A stretch of 64,000 nucleotides of DNA from Pseudonocardia sp. EC080619-01 (lineage in GTDB: Bacteria; Actinomycetota; Actinomycetes; Mycobacteriales; Pseudonocardiaceae). The stretch's first letter is position 1; the number at the start of each line of letters is the position of its first letter. Of this stretch, positions 53,986 to 61,115 are shown piece after piece. The position numbers were made by a program, and so were the translations under genes. The stretch covers positions 4,200,501 through 4,264,500 of the forward strand of contig NZ_CP012184.1 of the NCBI RefSeq assembly GCF_001420995.1. The letters are read 5' to 3'. The notes beneath the pieces are model-generated. The model was not told where the DNA came from, searched no databases, and was given only the letters and a program-made list of their open reading frames with translations.

Positions 53986-56079
53986 TCAGATGTGCGGTGT
54001 CGGGGGCTGGCCGAGCTCGTCGAGGAGGGCGCGGAGCTTGGCAGCGATCCGTTGGTGTCGTTCGACTTCGCGGTCCCAGCCGCGGGTCCGGGCGTCGTCG
54101 ATGAGTTGCTGTTCGACGTCGAGGCGGGCGTGCAGTCGGGGTGCGTAGTCGGGTGTGGTGAGGAACTTCGAGCAGGTCAGGTAGAGGTCGCATTCGCAGG
54201 GGCCCTCTTGGGGCAGGCGCAGGCAGCGGCCGAGTTCGAGTTCGGTCTTGTAGAAGTTCGTCGACAGCCAGTTCACCGCCTCGTCGGTGAGTTCGCCGCT
54301 GCGGATGGCCTCGGCCTGCGGGCCGGCCAGCACCGCGCCGGGAGTGAGGACGGCCTGGTAGTCGGCGAGCACGACCGGGTCGGACAGGCTGGTGTAGGTC
54401 ATCGACATGCCGGCCGAGCTGTGCCCGAGGACCTTCATGATGGTCTGGATCTTCGCGCCGCGTTCGCCGAGCTGGGTGCCGATGGTGTGCCGGAACCGGT
54501 GTGGGTGGATCAGGGCCCGGCCCTTGTCGTCGACGAACCCGAGCTGTTCGCAGACCCGTTCCAGGCCGCGTTTGAACAGGTAGTCCGGGCTGGCCAGGCG
54601 TCCGTTGCGCAGGAACAGGTAGCGGATCTCGCGGCCGAGGTCCGGGTCGAACAGCGACCGGTCGGTCTGGGCGCGACGCTGCGCGATCAGTGCGCGGAGC
54701 GCGTCGGCGGCTTCAGGGTGGATCGGCGCTACTCGTTCCTTGCCGGACTTGCCGGCGGCCAACCGGAGCCGATGGGTCCCGTCGGGGTAGGTGTCGAGGC
54801 AATCCAGATCGAGCTTGTGGATCTCACCGCTGCGAGCGCCGCTCCAGCGGGCGAGCAGCAGCGCGCAGCGCTGCAGCTGGCAATCCAGCTCGCGGATGCC
54901 GTCCATCAGCGGTTCGAGCTGCTCGGCCGGGATGAATCGCGGGACCCGGTCGATGTTGCGCGGGACGTCAGCGGTGGTCAGCGGGGCCCGTGCAGGCATG
55001 GCGTCCCAGCCGTGGTTGGCGGCGTGTCGGAAGAACGCGACGACGTGTCTGATCACGTGCTGGCGATAGATGGCCGAGAGTGGCTGGTCGGGGTGTTTCC
55101 ACTTGCGCTGGTGCGGCAGCCAAGCCAGGAACCCCAGCAGCGCCGGACGATCCAGCCCGGCCAAGCTGGTTTCCTCCGGCCGGGTCTCGATGTGCCAGGC
55201 GGCCAGGCGCAACAGCGCCGAGCGGGCCTGGGCGACGGTGCCGGGGCGGCGGGTGACCGCGAGCTCATCGACATAGCGGTCCATCACCGCGCCGACCCCG
55301 GGGACGGTGCTCAGCGCGCGGCGGCGTCGGGGGTGTTTGCGCAGTGGCAGGGTCTCGATGACCCCGGTGTGGAACAGCAGGACCCCGGTCTGGGTGGCGT
55401 GAGTCATCCAGTTCATCGGGAACCCGGAGCGCTGGTCGGTCGGCATATCGATCTGATCGTTCTCAGGCAGCGAGTGGATGTGGCGGATGCTGTCTCGCAG
55501 CTCGTCGATGTCGGCTGCGGTCAGGGTGTGCAGGTCCGGGTCAGCGCGGTGGAGCAGCAGCCGGGGGATGGCCCAGGAATGCTGCCAGTGCACTCCGCTC
55601 TTCTTTGCACCGAGCGCGACTGCCCGGTCCAGCAGCTCGGCCATCTGGGCGCGCAGCGCCAACCCGAGCCCGTCGGCGATCGGAAGGATCCGCAGGACCT
55701 TGACCCCGAACAGCCAGGTCCAGTCCAGCGGAAGCCGCCCGGTCAGGCTCAGATAGATCAGGTAGGGCCGCGCGTTCAGGCTGGCCCGCGCCGCCGCCGG
55801 GTCCACCAGCGCGCCGTGCGCTCGGCGGGGGATGTTGCCGGTCGGCCCCAGGCGTTCAGCGATCGGTCGGCGCATCCAGCGGGCCAGGCTCGGGTAGTGC
55901 GCGACGAACTCCGTGCGCGCATCGCGCAATGCCGGGCCCCAGTTCCTCGAGGCCCGCAGCCCGTCCCGGACGAACCGCTCGTACTCCTGCGCCGAGGCGT
56001 GCCACGGTTCCGAGAAATCACGGGGCCGGCGCGATGAGCCGCCCGGATCAGCAGCGCCGCTCGGCCCCGACCCGCTCAC
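53986..56079 (-). CDS. Tyrosine recombinase, long (TnpB-like)
   Basis: This 697-residue integrase has an N-terminal helical extension (about 330 residues), a SAM-like core-binding domain and a C-terminal catalytic domain. Catalytic residues are Arg in RWSGARSGEIHKL, His-x-x-Arg in LIHPHRFRHTIGTQL, His in KVLGHSSAGMS and Tyr in MSMTYTSLSD. A Cys-rich tail (GPCECDLYLTCSKF) may bind metal. Size and position match TnpB of Tn554-type elements (about 630 residues). The GTG at 56079 overlaps the upstream recombinase stop (GTGA). Confidence 0.88.
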   Translation of the reverse strand: MSGSGPSGAADPGGSSRRPRDFSEPWHASAQEYERFVRDGLRASRNWGPALRDARTEFVAHYPSLARWMRRPIAERLGPTGNIPRRAHGALVDPAAARASLNARPYLIYLSLTGRLPLDWTWLFGVKVLRILPIADGLGLALRAQMAELLDRAVALGAKKSGVHWQHSWAIPRLLLHRADPDLHTLTAADIDELRDSIRHIHSLPENDQIDMPTDQRSGFPMNWMTHATQTGVLLFHTGVIETLPLRKHPRRRRALSTVPGVGAVMDRYVDELAVTRRPGTVAQARSALLRLAAWHIETRPEETSLAGLDRPALLGFLAWLPHQRKWKHPDQPLSAIYRQHVIRHVVAFFRHAANHGWDAMPARAPLTTADVPRNIDRVPRFIPAEQLEPLMDGIRELDCQLQRCALLLARWSGARSGEIHKLDLDCLDTYPDGTHRLRLAAGKSGKERVAPIHPEAADALRALIAQRRAQTDRSLFDPDLGREIRYLFLRNGRLASPDYLFKRGLERVCEQLGFVDDKGRALIHPHRFRHTIGTQLGERGAKIQTIMKVLGHSSAGMSMTYTSLSDPVVLADYQAVLTPGAVLAGPQAEAIRSGELTDEAVNWLSTNFYKTELELGRCLRLPQEGPCECDLYLTCSKFLTTPDYAPRLHARLDVEQQLIDDARTRGWDREVERHQRIAAKLRALLDELGQPPTPHI

Positions 56080-57224
56080 CGGCGGTCTCCCAGCTCCACG
56101 CCGATCTCGAGCGCCGCGCGGTACTCGTCTCGGACCTGGTGGTCAGTGACGCGGGTGTAGACCCTTGTCGAGTCCGGGCTCGCGTGCCCGAGCCGGCGCA
56201 TCAACGTCAGTTCGCCCATCCCAAGTTCGAACATCCGTGTGGCGTGGGTGTGACGCAGGCTGTGTGGAGTCAGCCAGCTCTCCCGCAGTTCGGCCCGGAC
56301 TGCGGCGCGCTGGAACATCCGCACCAGCCCGTCGTAGCTCAACGCCTCGCCCCGGCGCTGGCCGCGGCCGCCGACCAGGAACACCACCGAGGACTCGACG
56401 TCCGGTGGGCGTTCGAGCAGCAGATAGCGGTTCAGCACCGGCAACGCCCGGTCCTCGAGCAGATCCACCACCCGGTCGCGGCGGCTCTTCTGCCGCGCCC
56501 CTGCGGGGTGATCGCCGCGGTGACGGATGGTGACCCGCTTGCGACCGTAGGAGACGTCGTCCAGATGCAAGCCGAGCACCTCACCGGGGCGGAAACCGCC
56601 CTCTCGCATCAGCTCGACCAGCGCCCGGTCACGCAGCTTGGTCAGCTGTCCGAGCAGCGCGGTGAACGTCTCGTCCGGTACCGGGCGCGGAAGCGTGTCG
56701 ACCGTCCGGACTCGCAGCGTGCGGCGGATAGGCCGTTGATCGGCGCTGGTCACCAGCGGCGCCCGGTGCCGCCCCAAGACTTGGGCCGAGACGTGGTCGG
56801 CCTCGCGCAAGATCGGATTACTTACACCGATATAGCCACCGCAGCTGATCAGGAACTCATAGAACGACGACACCGCTGCCAACGTGCGGTTGCACGTCCG
56901 CGCGGACAGACGCCGTCCCTGCGCGGTCACCAACCCCAGCTGGCTGCGCTGTGCACGGCCAGCCGAGGACTGCTGGCGAAGCCAGGCCAGAAAATCTGTG
57001 GCCAGCACCGGCGAGAAGTCGGCCAGCGGGCACCCTCGACCGTCGAGGAACATCAGCAGCTTCAACAGGTCGTAGGCATAGGCCCGCACCGTGTTCGGCG
57101 AGTACTCCCGCACCGCCAGCGACCGCAGGAACGCCGACACCTCCGGCACCGGCGAGCCCACGTCGTCGACCACAGCCAAAGCCGGTTCGCCTACTCGTTC
57201 TGGAACGCACTTCGCTACTCGCAT
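56076..57224 (-). CDS. Tyrosine recombinase, short (TnpA-like)
   Basis: This 382-residue integrase has a core-binding domain (EYSPNTVRAYAYDLLKLLMF) and a catalytic domain with Arg in MREGGFRPGEVLGL, His-x-x-Arg in LTPHSLRHTHATRM, His in RRLGHASPDS and Tyr in TRVYTRVTDHQV. It corresponds to TnpA of Tn554-type elements (about 360 residues) and is first in the operon. Its start lies 66 bases from the right end, behind an inverted repeat GTCTCTG/CAGAGAC (57252-57270). No third, TnpC-like gene is seen. Confidence 0.88.
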   Translation of the reverse strand: MRVAKCVPERVGEPALAVVDDVGSPVPEVSAFLRSLAVREYSPNTVRAYAYDLLKLLMFLDGRGCPLADFSPVLATDFLAWLRQQSSAGRAQRSQLGLVTAQGRRLSARTCNRTLAAVSSFYEFLISCGGYIGVSNPILREADHVSAQVLGRHRAPLVTSADQRPIRRTLRVRTVDTLPRPVPDETFTALLGQLTKLRDRALVELMREGGFRPGEVLGLHLDDVSYGRKRVTIRHRGDHPAGARQKSRRDRVVDLLEDRALPVLNRYLLLERPPDVESSVVFLVGGRGQRRGEALSYDGLVRMFQRAAVRAELRESWLTPHSLRHTHATRMFELGMGELTLMRRLGHASPDSTRVYTRVTDHQVRDEYRAALEIGVELGDRR

Positions 57225-57251
57225 GGCCCGGCACTAGATCACAAACCACAA

Positions 57252-57270
57252 GTCTCTGACCTGCAGAGAC
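57252..57270. repeat. Subterminal inverted repeat near the right end of the element
   Basis: GTCTCTG (57252-57258) and CAGAGAC (57264-57270) pair perfectly around a 5-base spacer. It sits between the right end and the short recombinase gene, so it could be a recombinase accessory site or an operator of the recombinase promoter. Confidence 0.5.
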
Positions 57271-57289
57271 ACCGCGGTCAGAAGTCAGG

Positions 57290-57300
57290 TGTCCAGATAA
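57290..57300. repeat. Right terminal inverted repeat of the rpf insertion
   Basis: TGTCCAGATAA is the imperfect inverse of the left end. The chromosome resumes at GGTGGCCTCCAG (from 57303), encoding GGLQ of the Rpf domain. Confidence 0.6.
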
Positions 57301-57305
57301 AAGGT

Positions 57306-57479
57306 GGCCTCCAGTTCGACAAGGGCACCTGGAGCGACTTCGGCGGCACCCGGTACGCCCCCACCGCGGACGGCGCGTCCCGCGAGCAGCAGATCGAGAT
57401 CGCCACGAAGGTCCGGGACGCCCGCGGCGGTTACGGATCGTGGCCGGCATGCGCACGCAGGCTCGACCTGCCGAGGTGA
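57306..57479 (+). pseudogene. Rpf gene, 3' part, separated by the element
   Basis: The sequence encodes GLQFDKGTWSDFGGTRYAPT and REQQIEIATKVRDARGGYGS followed by WPACARRLDLPR and a TGA, the second half of an Rpf domain including the partner Cys in WPAC. Joined to 52997-53848 it gives an intact protein of about 341 residues with no frame change. By itself it has no start or signal. A 14-base palindrome (CCACTCCGGAGTGG, 57486-57499) follows the stop. Confidence 0.88.
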
Positions 57480-57618
57480 CGGTCTCCACTCCGGAGTGGC
57501 CGCCGGACGCTGGATGCGCCGACGGTCGACGCGTAGTCTCGAACGTCCCCCGCCCGGTCGTCCGGACTCGGTGCCCTGCTGGCGTCGGCTCCGGCCCGAT
57601 TCCCTACCCTTGGACCCC

Positions 57619-59166
57619 ATGAGCTCGCCCACCCCCGAGGCCCACCGGATCGGGAATCGCTACCGGCTCGACGAGCGGGTCGGCGCCGGTGCGATGGGTG
57701 CCGTGTGGCGTGGCACGGACGAGTTGCTGAACCGCACGGTCGCCGTCAAGGAGCTTCTCGCGGCCGCCCTGCCGTCGCCCGACCAGCTCGAGGAGTCGCG
57801 GCAGCGGATCCTGCGCGAGGGCCGGATCGGTGCCCGTCTGCAGCACGCGCACGTGATCAGCATGTTCGACGTCGTCGTGCACGACGACCGTCCGTGGCTG
57901 GTCATGGAGTACCTCCCGTCCCGTTCGCTGGCCGCCGTGCTCGCCGAGAAGGGGCCGATCCCGCCGCGGGAGGCCGCCGCGATCGGCCGCCAGGTCGCCG
58001 ACGGCCTGGCCGCCGCGCACACCGCGGGCGTCGTGCACCGTGACATCAAGCCGGGCAACGTCCTGATCGCCGAGGACGGCCGGGCCAAGATCACCGACTT
58101 CGGCGTGTCCCGCGCGGTCGACGACGTCCAGCTCACCCGGACCGGCGTGATCGCCGGCACACCGGCGTTCCTCGCGCCCGAGGTCGCCCGCGGCCAGGAG
58201 CCGACCGCCGCGTCCGACGTCTTCGCGCTCGGCGCCATGCTCTACGCCTCGGTCGAGGGCGAGCCCCCGTTCGGTCTGGACGACAACGCCTACGCGCTGC
58301 TCCACAAGGTCGCGACCGGCGCGATCACCCCGCCGTCCGAGGCCGGTCCGGTCACGGCGCTGCTCATGCGCCTGCTCGCCAACGACCCGGCCGAGCGGCC
58401 CAGCGCCGCGCAGGCGCGCGAGGCCCTCGGGCGGATCGCCGCGGGCCGGTCGATCGCCGGGCTGGCGACGCCGTCGTCCGCGACGGCCACGATGGACAGC
58501 CACGACGCCGGCGACCACGCGGGCGAGTTCGCCGAGGCGCAGGGCGGCGGCACCGTCGTCGACTCCCCGGCCGTGCCGGCCCCGCAGGTCATCCCGGGCG
58601 GCGGCAACGGCGGCCGCAAGCGCGGTGCCGCCGCGGCCTCCGGTGGGAACGGCGGGCGCGCCCGGCTCCCGGTCGTGCTGGCCGTCGTCGCCGCGCTGCT
58701 CGTCGTCGGCGGGGGTGTGGCCTTCGGGGTCTACAGCAACCAGTCGCAGCAGCAGGTTCCTCCGGTGGCGGCCCCGACGAGCGAGGCGCCGCCGCCTGCC
58801 GCGCCGACCACCACCCCGGCGCCGACGACGACTCCCGGCCCGACCACCGGCAACGGCGAGGTGCAGGACCCGGTCTCGTTCGTCCAGAACTACTACCGGA
58901 TGCTGCCCGAGAACATCGACGGTGCGTTCGCGCGGCTCAGCCCGCAGGCGCAGGCACAGTCGCAGGGCATCGACGGGTTCCGCGAGTTCTACAGCGGGAT
59001 GCGCACCGTCTACGCCGAGAACCTGCGCAACGCGGGCCCGAACACCGTCACCGCGACCGTGGTGTTCATGCGGGCCGACGGCAGCACGACCCGGGAGAAC
59101 TACCGGTTCGTCGTCGGCACCGACGACCAGGGCCAGGAGATCATGCAGTCGTTCAGCTCGGCCTGA
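57619..59166 (+). CDS. Membrane Ser/Thr protein kinase with NTF2-like outer domain
   Basis: This 515-residue PknB-type kinase has a cytoplasmic kinase domain (residues about 14-275): glycine loop VGAGAMGAVWRG, Lys in VAVKELL, catalytic loop VVHRDIKPGNVL, DFGVSRA and the APEVARGQEPT activation end. A Gly/Lys juxtamembrane part is followed by one membrane helix (VVLAVVAALLVVGGGVAFGV). Outside, a Thr/Pro linker leads to a 100-residue NTF2/SnoaL-like domain (SFVQNYYRMLPENIDGAFAR) instead of PASTA repeats. It is next to the interrupted rpf gene. The ligand is unknown. Its 3' end overlaps the convergent peptidase by 14 bases. Confidence 0.9.
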   Translation: MSSPTPEAHRIGNRYRLDERVGAGAMGAVWRGTDELLNRTVAVKELLAAALPSPDQLEESRQRILREGRIGARLQHAHVISMFDVVVHDDRPWLVMEYLPSRSLAAVLAEKGPIPPREAAAIGRQVADGLAAAHTAGVVHRDIKPGNVLIAEDGRAKITDFGVSRAVDDVQLTRTGVIAGTPAFLAPEVARGQEPTAASDVFALGAMLYASVEGEPPFGLDDNAYALLHKVATGAITPPSEAGPVTALLMRLLANDPAERPSAAQAREALGRIAAGRSIAGLATPSSATATMDSHDAGDHAGEFAEAQGGGTVVDSPAVPAPQVIPGGGNGGRKRGAAAASGGNGGRARLPVVLAVVAALLVVGGGVAFGVYSNQSQQQVPPVAAPTSEAPPPAAPTTTPAPTTTPGPTTGNGEVQDPVSFVQNYYRMLPENIDGAFARLSPQAQAQSQGIDGFREFYSGMRTVYAENLRNAGPNTVTATVVFMRADGSTTRENYRFVVGTDDQGQEIMQSFSSA

Positions 59167-61033
59167 TCCGGTCACGCTCCGCCACCCCGGTCACCCAGGA
59201 CACGATCCTGGCGGTCAGCCGCGCACGGGTGTGCCGGTCGTGCACCTCGTGACCCTCGTCCGGGATGCGGATCAGCTCGACCGGGGCCCCGCGGGCGTCC
59301 AGCGCGTCGTGGACGGCGACGGCCTGCCCGATCGGGACGTTGCCGTCCTGCTCGCCGTGCACGACCAGCAGCGGCACGCCGATCCGGTCGGTCTCGCGCA
59401 GCGGTGAGATCGTCTCCAGCAGCGGCGCGTCGGTGCGCGGGTCGCCGTACTCGGTGACGGCGGGCCCGGCGATCCACGGCTCGGTGTCGGCGTAGAAGGC
59501 GACCATGTCGGACATCCCGCACACGTCGACCCCGCCCGCGAACAGGTCGGGATACCGGGTGAGCGCCGCGAGGGTCAGGAACCCGCCGTAGGACCGCCCG
59601 CCGACGACGATCCGGTCCGGGCCGACGTCCGGCACCCCCGCGAGCAGCCGGGTCGCCGCCCGCACGTCACCGACCGACGACGGCCGCAGCTCGCCGTCGT
59701 CCAGCCGGGCGAACGCCCGGCCCCGCCCGGAGGACCCCCGGACGTTCGGGGTCAGGACGGTGACGCCCGCGGCGACGAGTGCGTGCAGCAGCGGTGCCCA
59801 GCCGGGCCGCTCCTCGGACTCCGGGCCGCCGTGCAGCCAGACGAACCCGGTCCCGTTCGGAGCGACGGGCCGGTGCAGCCACCCGGCGATCCGCAGCCCG
59901 TCCTCGGCCGGGAACAGCACGCGCTCGGGCCGCGGCGGCACCGGCGGGACCGGTGCACCGCCGATCAGTGCGGTCGCGTGCCCGCCGCCCACCGGCATCC
60001 GGACGACGTGCGGCGGGATCCCGGGGCCGTGCCCCGCGACCAGGAGCTCCGCGCCGTCGCGGCCGAACGAGACCGTGGTGACGACGTCGCACGGCGCGAC
60101 CAGGCGCTGCGGCCGCCCACCCCGCAGGTCGGCGATCTCCAGCTCGCTGCGCCCGCCGGCGTTCCACACCAGCGCGGCCCGCGCACCGGACCGGTCCAGC
60201 GCGACGACGTCGAGATCCGCTCCGGGCCGGACGGCGACCGGCCGGGCGGGGGCGATCCGGTGGTCGGCGGCCGGGCCGAGCGCGACGGCGAGCAGGGCGG
60301 AGTGCTCCCGGTCGGCGTCGGTGTGCACCCACAGCGTGCCCGGCGCGCTGCCGAACCGGGCGGTGGCGGTGAGCGCCCCGCCGGGGCCGCCGATCAGCCG
60401 GTCGCGCGCACCGGTCCGCAGGTCGACCAGGTCCAGGCCCCGCTCGCCGCGGCGCCCGGTGCGGAGCACGACCCGACGGCCGTCGGCGGAGATCGCCTGG
60501 ACGGCGGCGGCCTGGCCGGTCCCGAGCACGACCGAGGACCCGTCACGGACGTCGACCAGGCAGGCGGTGCCGGTGCCGTAGTCGTCGGAGCCGGGGTCGC
60601 CGGTGTCGGTGAGGATCGTGACGCCGAGCCAGCGTCCGGTGGGAGCCCAGGCGCCGAGCGTGACCGCCGTCGCCGCCGGGGCGATCTCGACCGGCGGGCC
60701 GCCGTCGGGATCGAGCAGCGCGACCCGGGTGCGGTCGCTCCCGGACGGGGCGATCTCGACGGCGATCCGGCCGCCGTCCGGCGACCACGCCAGGGTCGTG
60801 ACGTCGGGGTGCTCGCCGTCGGCGACGAGGACGGTGCTCCCGGCGGGATCGACCGGGCCGTGTTCGGGGAGCGGCGCGATGTGCACCCGTGGACGGCCGG
60901 ACAGGTCGGAGATCCAGGCGATCCGGGTGCCGTCCGGCGAGACCACGGGGGAGTGGTGCCCGGCGGCGGCCGCCGCGGGCTCGGCAGCGGGGACCGCCGG
61001 TCCGGTCGTCGGTTCCGCGCGCACCGCGTCCAC
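59153..61033 (-). CDS. S9-family prolyl oligopeptidase-like peptidase
   Basis: This 626-residue protein has an N-terminal WD/TolB-like propeller (SPVVSPDGTRIAWISDLSG and later blades) and a C-terminal alpha/beta-hydrolase domain. The catalytic Ser is in VVGGRSYGGFLTLAAL, Asp in VVHGEQDGNVPIGQA and His in IPDEGHEVHDRH; GFVWLHGGPESEERPGW gives the oxyanion region. It cleaves small peptides, probably in the cytoplasm, since no signal is seen. It is convergent with the kinase gene and overlaps it by 14 bases. Confidence 0.92.
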   Translation of the reverse strand: MDAVRAEPTTGPAVPAAEPAAAAAGHHSPVVSPDGTRIAWISDLSGRPRVHIAPLPEHGPVDPAGSTVLVADGEHPDVTTLAWSPDGGRIAVEIAPSGSDRTRVALLDPDGGPPVEIAPAATAVTLGAWAPTGRWLGVTILTDTGDPGSDDYGTGTACLVDVRDGSSVVLGTGQAAAVQAISADGRRVVLRTGRRGERGLDLVDLRTGARDRLIGGPGGALTATARFGSAPGTLWVHTDADREHSALLAVALGPAADHRIAPARPVAVRPGADLDVVALDRSGARAALVWNAGGRSELEIADLRGGRPQRLVAPCDVVTTVSFGRDGAELLVAGHGPGIPPHVVRMPVGGGHATALIGGAPVPPVPPRPERVLFPAEDGLRIAGWLHRPVAPNGTGFVWLHGGPESEERPGWAPLLHALVAAGVTVLTPNVRGSSGRGRAFARLDDGELRPSSVGDVRAATRLLAGVPDVGPDRIVVGGRSYGGFLTLAALTRYPDLFAGGVDVCGMSDMVAFYADTEPWIAGPAVTEYGDPRTDAPLLETISPLRETDRIGVPLLVVHGEQDGNVPIGQAVAVHDALDARGAPVELIRIPDEGHEVHDRHTRARLTARIVSWVTGVAERDRIRPS

Positions 61034-61115
61034 CGGTGATCACCCCGTTCCTGCATCACATCCCATCGGCCGGCCGTCGCCGCAGACCGGAACGTACCCG
61101 GTCGCGGCGCGGGAG

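Larger units (their letters stand above)
53849..57302. mobile_element. Two-recombinase site-specific element (Tn554-like) inserted in rpf
   Basis: A segment of about 3,457 bases splits the Rpf domain. It carries two overlapping tyrosine recombinase genes on the minus strand and nothing else recognisable. The ends are TTATCCGAACA (53850-53860) and TGTCCAGATAA (57290-57300), imperfect inverted repeats with 9 of 11 matches. Flanking bases GGC at the left and GGT at the right are the probable crossover core; ends are uncertain by about 3 bases. Joining the flanks gives YYG-GLQFDKGTW in frame. Base composition is less GC-rich than the flanking genes. Confidence 0.85.

Noticed and set aside
53867-54193. 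Minus-strand frame of 108 codons next to the long recombinase, possible TnpC.
   Set aside because: Its sequence is Arg/Pro-rich shadow inside the recombinase gene and shows no TnpC-like features.
55929-57479. A 516-codon plus-strand frame that ends in Rpf sequence.
   Set aside because: The part before 57303 is antisense to the recombinase genes. Only the Rpf 3' end is real, and it has no start of its own.
57486-57499. 14-base palindrome CCACTCCGGAGTGG after the rpf stop.
   Set aside because: Too short to call a terminator or operator with confidence; mentioned under the rpf 3' part only.
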